Part shown: in pieces, positions 1 through 5,305 of the stretch
Layout: every line of letters starts with the position of its first letter
Numbering within the stretch: the first letter of the stretch is position 1
Assembly: GCA_015492755.1 (NCBI GenBank)
Contig: WGEM01000140.1
Location: forward strand, 1 to 7,603
Reading direction: 5' to 3'
DNA length: 7,603 nt
Origin: Gemmatimonadota bacterium
GTDB taxonomy: Bacteria; Gemmatimonadota; Gemmatimonadetes; Longimicrobiales; Gaopeijiaceae
The notes under the pieces: generated by a model
The model's database searches: none
Told to the model about the DNA's origin: nothing
What the model saw: the letters and a program-made list of their open reading frames with translations, nothing else
Made by a program: the position numbers and the translations under genes

Positions 1-1171
1 GGGCGCCGTCGCGGATCCCCTGGAACTCCACCCCGTAACGCCGCTCGAAGGTCTCGGCCAGCGCCACGAAGTACTCGGAGTTGATGCCGAACGAGTACGG
101 ATGGCTCGGGAAGCCGGTAATCATGTCGCCGTACCCGGGGAGTTTCCCGTCGTCCGCACCCGGCCACCACCCCTTCACGGTGGGACCCACCAGGATCATC
201 GGCCGCCGATCGTCGTCGGGCCACTGCTCCATGGTGCGCAGCGCCGCGAAGATCTGGTCGAAGTCGTTTCCGTCCTCCACCCGCAGGACGTTCCAGCCGT
301 ATGAGGCCCACTGCTGGGCGATGTCGTATCCGGTGTACTCCGAGCGGATGACACCGCCCACCAGCGCGTCGTCGATGCCGGCGTTGTTCTCGCTCAGCAG
401 GATACGCAGGCGCTTGCCCACCTGCTGCGCCAGCGCCGCCGTCTTGAGCTCCTGGGCATGGCCCTCGGTCATGGCGAATTCGCCTTCCAGCGCCACCACC
501 TTGATCCCGGGAGGCGCGCCCGCCACGTCCCAGAACATGGCCTTACCCGCCGACACCGCCACACCGATGCCCGACGGGCCGCCGTTCACGTCGTTGGTGA
601 CGTCGGTGCTTTCGGCGTGGCCCATGAGGGGGCGGATGCCCCTGAGCTTCGCCTGGGCGAAGAGGGGGTGATCCTCCAGGTCGTGCTCCTGGAGGATGGT
701 CTTCATGGCGCCCGGACTCCGGCGGAAGCCCAGCGCGTCCACCGAGAGGATGGCCACCTCGGGGTCGAAGGCGTAGCGGTCGTCTCCGGTGGCGGCGTGC
801 CGGCGTGCAAGCGCCTCGTACAGGATCATCCAGAGCGCGTAGCCGGTGGGGATGCAGTGCCCCCCCGCCATGAGGAACTTGTCCGCGAAGGGATGCTTGG
901 GCTGGCGTATGTCGTAGGAGAGCCCGCCGAACTCCGGGCCGCCCAGGTGAAGCGCCACGTTGTACGGCGTGTAGGCCAGCGGACCGCCAAAGTGGCCCGA
1001 TCCCCGGTAGTTGCCCAGCAGCACCAGGATCATGGCCGTCATGAACGCCACGTCGTCGAAGTATTCGCGCTCGTACGGCGGGAGCTCCACCTCGCGGGTC
1101 TCTTCACGGCGCCGGGCGTCGACGGTGGTGACTGCGGCCACCCCCGTCCGGGAAACGGTCTCCTGACTCAT
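1..1171 (-). CDS. Transketolase-like thiamine-diphosphate enzyme, N-terminal 390 residues (3' end outside window)
   Basis: Read leftwards from ATG at 1171-1169, the frame stays open to the left edge, giving 390 residues of an enzyme that would normally be 600-900 residues long. The product resembles the ThDP-binding half of the transketolase / homodimeric E1 (AceE-like) superfamily, cytoplasmic enzymes that transfer or oxidise two-carbon units from ketose phosphates or 2-oxo acids. Seen: a Ser-Gly-His motif at residues 58-60 (like the SGHPG motif of transketolases), DKFLMAGGH at 97-105 (like DRFVLSNGH), a glycine-rich GGPSGIGVAVSAGKAM stretch at 197-212, and the metal/ThDP block at 228-268 (LEGEFAMTEG, then SENNAGIDD). 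The usual GDG is GEF here (230-232), and Asn262 or Asn263 would be the second metal ligand. A TVKGWW segment (331-336) followed by a His (357) resembles the cofactor-proximal loop. The start is supported by AGAGGA eight bases upstream. It lies 57 bases downstream of the aminotransferase gene, same strand. The family is fairly secure; whether it is a true transketolase is not. Confidence 0.82.
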   Translation of the reverse strand, partial: MSQETVSRTGVAAVTTVDARRREETREVELPPYEREYFDDVAFMTAMILVLLGNYRGSGHFGGPLAYTPYNVALHLGGPEFGGLSYDIRQPKHPFADKFLMAGGHCIPTGYALWMILYEALARRHAATGDDRYAFDPEVAILSVDALGFRRSPGAMKTILQEHDLEDHPLFAQAKLRGIRPLMGHAESTDVTNDVNGGPSGIGVAVSAGKAMFWDVAGAPPGIKVVALEGEFAMTEGHAQELKTAALAQQVGKRLRILLSENNAGIDDALVGGVIRSEYTGYDIAQQWASYGWNVLRVEDGNDFDQIFAALRTMEQWPDDDRRPMILVGPTVKGWWPGADDGKLPGYGDMITGFPSHPYSFGINSEYFVALAETFERRYGVEFQGIRDGA

Positions 1172-1228
1172 GGGCAAGATCCTCTGAAGTCTCTTCTTGG
1201 CGTATGCTCGGGTTCGGTGTGCGTCAGC

Positions 1229-2551
1229 TCAGAGCGTGAGCCGGACGCCGGACGACACGAAGCGCTGGAATCCCGCCTCGTCCACCGCCGCCTCGGCGAT
1301 GCGGCGCACGGCCTCCGCCAGTTCGTCATCGCTGTTGGCGGTGGAGATGCGCAGGAAGTGCTGCCCCTCCGAGCCCAGTTCACTGAAGGAGCGCCGGTCC
1401 ATGGCGGCGACGTGGTACTCGTGCAGGAGGAAGAGCTGGAAGAGCGTGGAGGGGCTGGAGTTGCACTTCACGTCCTCCCCGAGGCGCTGGAAGGCGTCCA
1501 GCGCACCGATGCGCTCCAGCGCCCCCGCGATGTTGGGGAAGGCGTAGAAGGCACCCTTCGGCATCTGGCACCGGATTCCCTCGATGCGGTTCAGGCCCGC
1601 CACCACCAGGTCACGGCGTCGCTGGAAGGCCTCCACCATCCGGCGAATGGCTACCTCGCTCTCGGGGGAGCGCAGCGCCTCGATGGCGCCCCACTGGTTG
1701 TACGGCGGAATGGAGGCGAAGTAGTTGATGGCCAGCTTCCGGTGCACCAGCGCCTCCTCCACCGTGGGGTACACCGCCCATCCGACACGGCCGCCCGTCC
1801 AGGCATAGGTCTTCGATACGCCCGACGCGATGATGGTGCGCTCCTCCATCCCCGGCATGGACGCGATGGAGATGTGGGCGTCGCCGTCGAAGGTGATGGC
1901 CTCGTAGGACTCGTCGGAGTACACCCGCACGTGCGGGCCCGTCCGCTCCAGAATGAGTTCCGCCAGGCCCTCGAGCTGCTGGCGTGTGGCTACGCCACCC
2001 GTGGGGTTGGACGGGAAGTTCAGGAAGATGAGGCCCGTCCGCTCGCTGAGGAGCGGCTCCAGTAGCTCACGGGTGAGCCCGAACCCGTCCTCCTCGCGGA
2101 GGATCACGGGGATGGGGATGCACCGGAAATAAGGGATGAACGACTCGAAGAGCGGGTATCCCGGCGAGGGGTAGATCACCTCTTCGTCCGCCTCGCTGTA
2201 GGCCATGTGCGCGAACCCGATGGGGGGGCGGCCGCCCGGGTAGATCACCACCCGCCTCGGGTCGATGTCCAGGCCGTGGCGCTCCGAGAGGGACTCCGCC
2301 ACCGCGGCACGGAGTTCCGGAATGCCCTGGGGGTCGCAGTAGGTGGTGAGACCGGCGTCGATGGCGCGCTTCACCGCTTCGGCGATGTGCGCCGGGAGGG
2401 GAAAGTCCGGCTGACCCAGATTGCAGCGGATGACCCGCGCGCCGCCGGCCTCCACCTCGGCGATCCTGGCTCCGAACGCGAAGGCGGCTTCGGTGCCGAT
2501 GCGGTGAACCCGGTCGGCGAAGAGGGCCTGGGGCGGTGCGGCTGTCGTCAT
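1229..2551 (-). CDS. PLP-dependent class I/II aminotransferase
   Basis: A 440-residue cytoplasmic fold-type I aminotransferase, expected to move an amino group between an amino acid and a 2-oxo acid using pyridoxal phosphate. Visible landmarks in order: NLGQPDF at 44-50 (substrate-binding N-terminal loop), PSPGYPLF at 128-135, NFPSNPTGG at 178-186 with Asn182 contacting PLP, YSDESY at 211-216 with Asp213 (pyridine nitrogen) and Tyr216, SGVSKTYAWTGGRVGW at 243-258 with Lys247 as the Schiff-base lysine and Arg255 for the phosphate, and FLRISTANS at 399-407 with Arg401 for the substrate carboxylate. The pattern fits subgroup I-gamma (aspartate/alanine/aromatic-like enzymes), slightly longer than the usual 380-400. 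Departures: GGRPPIGF (106-113) replaces the common GxxxAL cofactor loop, and the PGxxFG motif before the C-terminal Arg is absent. The ATG has GAGG nine bases upstream. It is first in a probable two-gene unit with the ThDP enzyme. Substrate is not predictable. Confidence 0.93.
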   Translation of the reverse strand: MTTAAPPQALFADRVHRIGTEAAFAFGARIAEVEAGGARVIRCNLGQPDFPLPAHIAEAVKRAIDAGLTTYCDPQGIPELRAAVAESLSERHGLDIDPRRVVIYPGGRPPIGFAHMAYSEADEEVIYPSPGYPLFESFIPYFRCIPIPVILREEDGFGLTRELLEPLLSERTGLIFLNFPSNPTGGVATRQQLEGLAELILERTGPHVRVYSDESYEAITFDGDAHISIASMPGMEERTIIASGVSKTYAWTGGRVGWAVYPTVEEALVHRKLAINYFASIPPYNQWGAIEALRSPESEVAIRRMVEAFQRRRDLVVAGLNRIEGIRCQMPKGAFYAFPNIAGALERIGALDAFQRLGEDVKCNSSPSTLFQLFLLHEYHVAAMDRRSFSELGSEGQHFLRISTANSDDELAEAVRRIAEAAVDEAGFQRFVSSGVRLTL

Positions 2552-2724
2552 GTACGGTGACCTCGCTCGGGCTGCGGCGTCTGCGACGGCGGGGGGCGAC
2601 CGAGTCGTAAAGATATCGCATTTCGCCCCGGCCTCCCGGTAGGGAACCGGAGGAGAGGATCGTCGGGGGATTCCCTCATGGCAAGGGATTTGCCTCGCAC
2701 CCCGGGTCTGGGGATCTTCCCGGC
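2552..2724. promoter_or_regulatory. Divergent intergenic region, probable back-to-back promoters
   Basis: This 173-base gap separates the leftward aminotransferase start from the rightward histidine kinase start, so promoters for both units should lie here. The only AT-rich island is at 2607-2623. It reads TAAAGATAT on the plus strand (2608-2616) and holds TATCTT on the minus strand (2615-2610), a possible -10 element for the aminotransferase about 60 bases from its ATG. No convincing -35 hexamer is visible in either direction. A short hairpin (5-bp arms 2672-2676 and 2684-2688) lies nearer the kinase start. The promoter function is inferred from position. Confidence 0.45.
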
Positions 2725-4500
2725 ATGGATCTCTCGGTCACCGCCGCCGCACGGAGTGAGCTGGCCGCCGCCTACCTCCAGGCGGTGGTGACGCTGGGGC
2801 TGGTGCTTCTCTGCGGACTCCTCTACCGGCGCTATCGCAAGCCGTACTTCGCCATCTGGGCCACCGCGTGGGGGCTCTACGCGCTGCGCCTCGGCGCCAT
2901 CATTACCTTTCTCCACGACGGTCGAGCGCTCTGGCTCTTCTGGCATCAGGTCATCACCGGGTGGACGGCGCTGGCGCTTCTGTGGGCGGCGCTGGTCTTC
3001 GCCCAGCGCACGCCGTGGCGGAGCCGCTACTGGGTCTTCGCGGCGCTCCCGCTGGTGTGGTCCTACGTGGCCATCTATGTGCTGGATCACTTCCTCTGGG
3101 CGGCAGCGCCCATGGTGGCCTTCCTGAGCCTCACCACGGCCTGGACGGCCTGGGCGTTCCTGCGCTACGACCGGATGGTCCGCTCCCCGGCGGCGCGCTT
3201 CCTGGCCGTGGTCCTGCTCCTGTGGGCCCTGCATCACCTGGACTATCCCCTGCTGCGTGCACGGGGGGCGTGGGCTCCGTGGGGCTACTACCTGGACATC
3301 ATCTTCGAGACCGCCATGGGGCTGGGGATCCTCTTCCTGGTGCTGGAGGACCTGGACGAGGGGCTCCGGACGCTCACGGCCCTCTCCGGCGAACTCCAGC
3401 GGCGCGACCCGGAGGGAGAGCCCGTCACGGAGGCCTTCCTGCGGCGGGCGCTCTCGCTGCGCGGCGTCCACGGCTCGGCGCTCTACCTCGTGTCCGGGCG
3501 AGGCGGCGCCTTCGTGCACGGCGCTGGAGTGGCGGCGCTCTGGCCCTTCGAGGGCGCTCCCGGAGCGGCGGTGGAGGCGGCGGAGCGTGTGCGACGCACC
3601 GCGCTCCCGGCGCTGGTGAGCGACTCGGGCCAGGCGACACCCGGCTGGCGCTACCCCTACACCGCCGCGCTGCCGATCCTGCGGGACGACGAGGTGGTGG
3701 GCGCGCTGGTGGTGGTGGGTGAGGCGCGGGACCCCTTCACGGTCCTGGACAACCGCTTCCTCCTGGCCTTCGGCCAGCAGGTGGGTGCCGCACTGGCCAA
3801 CGAAGATCTGGCGAGGACTCTGGAGGCTCGCACCCACGAGCTGGAACGGCTCCAGGACCGCATGGTCCACCAGCATGAGGAGGAGCGGGCCCGGCTCTGG
3901 CGGGCGCTCCACGACGAGACGGCGCAGGTGCTGGCGGCGCTGAACCTGCAGCTCGGCCTCCTTCAGGAGCGGGCCGACGACGGCCTGGCCGTGGGGCTGG
4001 AGCGGGCGAAACGCCTGGTGGCCGAAGGGATCCGGAGCATCCGCTCGGTGACGCGGGACCTGAGACCCATGGCTCTGGACGACCTCGGGCTGGTGCCGTC
4101 GCTCCGGGCGCTGGCCCGCGACTTCGACGCCGATGAAGGCTTCACGGTGGAGCTCCAGGTGGAGGATCCCTTGCCGGAGGTGGAGGCCGACGCCGAAGTG
4201 GCGCTGTACCGGAGCCTTCAGGAGGCGCTGGCCAACGCGGTACGTCATGCCGGAGCGTCGCGGGTGGAGGTTTCCCTGGGGCTACGCGAGCGTCACCTTT
4301 GTCTCCGGGTCCGGGATGACGGACGCGGTGTCCCCGACGATCTCCTGGAGCGGTTGCGGAGTCGTGGCGGCCTGGCGGGGATCCGGGAGCGGGTGCTGGC
4401 CACCGGAGGGTCGTTCGAGTTCCGGAACGCCCCCGGTGGGGGAGCGGAACTCGTAGTCTGTGTACCTCTGAACGAGGCCGAGGTGAAGGCGCGTGAGTGA
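2725..4500 (+). CDS. Membrane sensor histidine kinase, 7TM + GAF-like + HisKA_3/HATPase_c
   Basis: A 591-residue inner-membrane sensor kinase of the NarX/DegS-like (HisKA_3) class. The N-terminal third has about seven hydrophobic segments (roughly 13-34, 41-63, 72-93, 103-122, 127-147, 157-175 and 186-207) with almost no periplasmic loop, so the signal is probably sensed in or at the membrane. The sixth segment ends in the motif ALHHLDYPLL (168-177). Residues about 236-360 look like a GAF domain (SALYLV, then ALPILRDDEVVGALVVVG), followed by a short coiled coil (360-390). The phosphoacceptor is His396 in RALHDETAQVL. The ATP-binding domain has the N box QEALANAVRHAG (499-510, Asn504), the G1 box VRDDGRGVP (529-537) and the G2 box GGLAGIRERV (548-557). 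The ATG at 2725 has GGGGA ten bases upstream, and the first membrane segment begins soon after it. It overlaps the response regulator gene by 8 bases, so translation is probably coupled. The signal is unknown. Confidence 0.93.
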   Translation: MDLSVTAAARSELAAAYLQAVVTLGLVLLCGLLYRRYRKPYFAIWATAWGLYALRLGAIITFLHDGRALWLFWHQVITGWTALALLWAALVFAQRTPWRSRYWVFAALPLVWSYVAIYVLDHFLWAAAPMVAFLSLTTAWTAWAFLRYDRMVRSPAARFLAVVLLLWALHHLDYPLLRARGAWAPWGYYLDIIFETAMGLGILFLVLEDLDEGLRTLTALSGELQRRDPEGEPVTEAFLRRALSLRGVHGSALYLVSGRGGAFVHGAGVAALWPFEGAPGAAVEAAERVRRTALPALVSDSGQATPGWRYPYTAALPILRDDEVVGALVVVGEARDPFTVLDNRFLLAFGQQVGAALANEDLARTLEARTHELERLQDRMVHQHEEERARLWRALHDETAQVLAALNLQLGLLQERADDGLAVGLERAKRLVAEGIRSIRSVTRDLRPMALDDLGLVPSLRALARDFDADEGFTVELQVEDPLPEVEADAEVALYRSLQEALANAVRHAGASRVEVSLGLRERHLCLRVRDDGRGVPDDLLERLRSRGGLAGIRERVLATGGSFEFRNAPGGGAELVVCVPLNEAEVKARE

Positions 4501-5155
4501 CGAACAGACGATCCGGATCCTCATCGCCGACGACCACATGGTGGTGCGTCAGGGGATTCGCACGGTGATCGAAGACGTACCCGAGTTCGAGATCGTGGCG
4601 GAGGCCGGAGATGGCGAGGAGGCGCTCCGCCTCGTGCGGGAAGTTGGGCCGGACGTGGTGGTGCTCGATGTGACGATGCCCGGCAAGACGGGGCTGGAGG
4701 TGGCCCGGGAGATTCGCGAAGCGGGGCACGACGTGGCGGTGCTGATTCTGTCCATGCACGACGACCCCGAATACGTGCTGCAGGCGGTCCGGGCGGGCGC
4801 GGACGGGTACGTCCTGAAGGACGTGGCCCCGGGAGAGCTCCGCGAGGCCATCCGGGCGGTGGCGTCGGGCAAGGAATTCTTCACGCCGCGGGTGACGCAC
4901 CAGCTCAGCGTGGCGCTGCGAGAGGAGCTGGAGCGGGAGCAGCGGCGGGCACGCATCGACAGCCTCACCGGACGGGAGCGGGAGGTCCTGCTGGGCATCG
5001 CCGACGGAAAGACCAATCGCGAGATCGCCCAGGAACTCGGAATCAGCCCCCGCACCGTCGAGACGCACCGGGAGCGGGTGATGGCCAAGCTGCGCACCCG
5101 CACCGTCGCGGGCCTCACCCGCCTTGTGATCGAGCACGGCCTGGCGGAGGAGTGA
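4493..5155 (+). CDS. NarL/FixJ-family response regulator (REC + LuxR-type HTH)
   Basis: A 220-residue cytoplasmic DNA-binding response regulator. The receiver domain (about 7-125) has the acidic pair Asp13-Asp14, phosphoacceptor Asp59 in VVVLDVTMPG, the switch Ser87 in LILSMHD, and Lys109 in YVLKD. A charged linker (about 140-155) leads to a LuxR-type helix-turn-helix at 157-216 with LTGREREVL, TNREIAQELGIS and RTVETHRERVMAKL, the recognition-helix region. Length and order match the family exactly. The start is GTG at 4493, eight bases inside the kinase gene, with AGGTGAAGG just upstream; this overlap identifies the kinase as its partner. All catalytic residues for phosphorylation are present. 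Family knowledge says it dimerises on phosphorylation and binds short inverted or direct repeats; the targets are not shown, though an inverted repeat lies downstream in front of the receptor gene. Confidence 0.96.
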   Translation: MSDEQTIRILIADDHMVVRQGIRTVIEDVPEFEIVAEAGDGEEALRLVREVGPDVVVLDVTMPGKTGLEVAREIREAGHDVAVLILSMHDDPEYVLQAVRAGADGYVLKDVAPGELREAIRAVASGKEFFTPRVTHQLSVALREELEREQRRARIDSLTGREREVLLGIADGKTNREIAQELGISPRTVETHRERVMAKLRTRTVAGLTRLVIEHGLAEE

Positions 5156-5172
5156 GGGGCGCCCCCCCTCAC
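5152..5172 (+). terminator. GC-rich hairpin at the end of the two-component operon
   Basis: Perfect 8-bp arms GTGAGGGG (5152-5159) and CCCCTCAC (5165-5172) enclose a 5-base loop. The regulator's TGA stop (5153-5155) sits inside the left arm. No T-run follows, so it may be a transcription terminator typical of GC-rich genomes or a 3'-end stabilising/attenuating hairpin. By symmetry it can also form on the minus strand. Confidence 0.6.
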
Positions 5173-5196
5173 GGCGTGTGGGGAAAGCTCGGTCCG

Positions 5197-5211
5197 GGAT
5201 CGGCCCGATCC
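5197..5211. promoter_or_regulatory. Inverted repeat, candidate operator upstream of the TonB-dependent receptor
   Basis: GGATCGG (5197-5203), a single C, then CCGATCC (5205-5211) form a perfect 7-bp inverted repeat centred on 5204, about 100 bases before the receptor ATG. Its spacing (15 bases in total, two-fold symmetric) suits a dimeric regulator better than a stable RNA hairpin, because a 1-base loop cannot close without opening part of the stem. It lies in the 150-base gap 5156-5305. No clear -35/-10 pair is visible there; CTGACG (5215-5220) is a weak -35-like match. The binding protein is unknown; the neighbouring LuxR-type regulator is one candidate. Confidence 0.35.
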
Positions 5212-5292
5212 GTCCTGACGTAGAAGACCGAATTACGCAGCTCCGGCCCTCCTCCTAGCTTCGCCACAGAAGATTTCGCACGAGGGCTTCGC

Positions 5293-5300
5293 AGGAGGTG
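5293..5300 (+). promoter_or_regulatory. Consensus Shine-Dalgarno of the receptor gene
   Basis: AGGAGGTG at 5293-5300 is fully complementary to the canonical 16S rRNA 3' tail and ends five bases before the ATG at 5306. It favours that ATG over the in-frame ATG at 5318 (Met5) and implies strong translation, unlike the weaker sites of the other genes here. Confidence 0.75.
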
Positions 5301-5305
5301 CGGGC

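Noticed and set aside
81..671. Plus-strand ORF of 196 codons at the left end
   Set aside because: Antisense to the transketolase-like gene, whose conserved motifs show the minus strand is the coding one.
458..2065. Plus-strand ORF of 535 codons across the aminotransferase and ThDP enzyme genes
   Set aside because: It runs antisense through two genes with intact active-site motifs and spans their spacer; composition is typical of a GC-driven shadow.
2548..4248. Minus-strand ORF of 566 codons opposite the histidine kinase, ending at the aminotransferase start
   Set aside because: Low-complexity Arg/Pro/Gln/His composition without recognisable domains; fully antisense to a kinase with all its catalytic boxes. 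A shadow of codon bias.
4142..5137. Minus-strand ORF of 331 codons opposite the response regulator
   Set aside because: No domain motif, antisense to a complete REC-HTH regulator; codon-bias artefact.
5156..5305. Possible cobalamin riboswitch or other RNA leader before the receptor
   Set aside because: The gap is only 150 bases and shows no B12-box-like conserved core or extended multi-stem structure by eye; only the short inverted repeat stands out.
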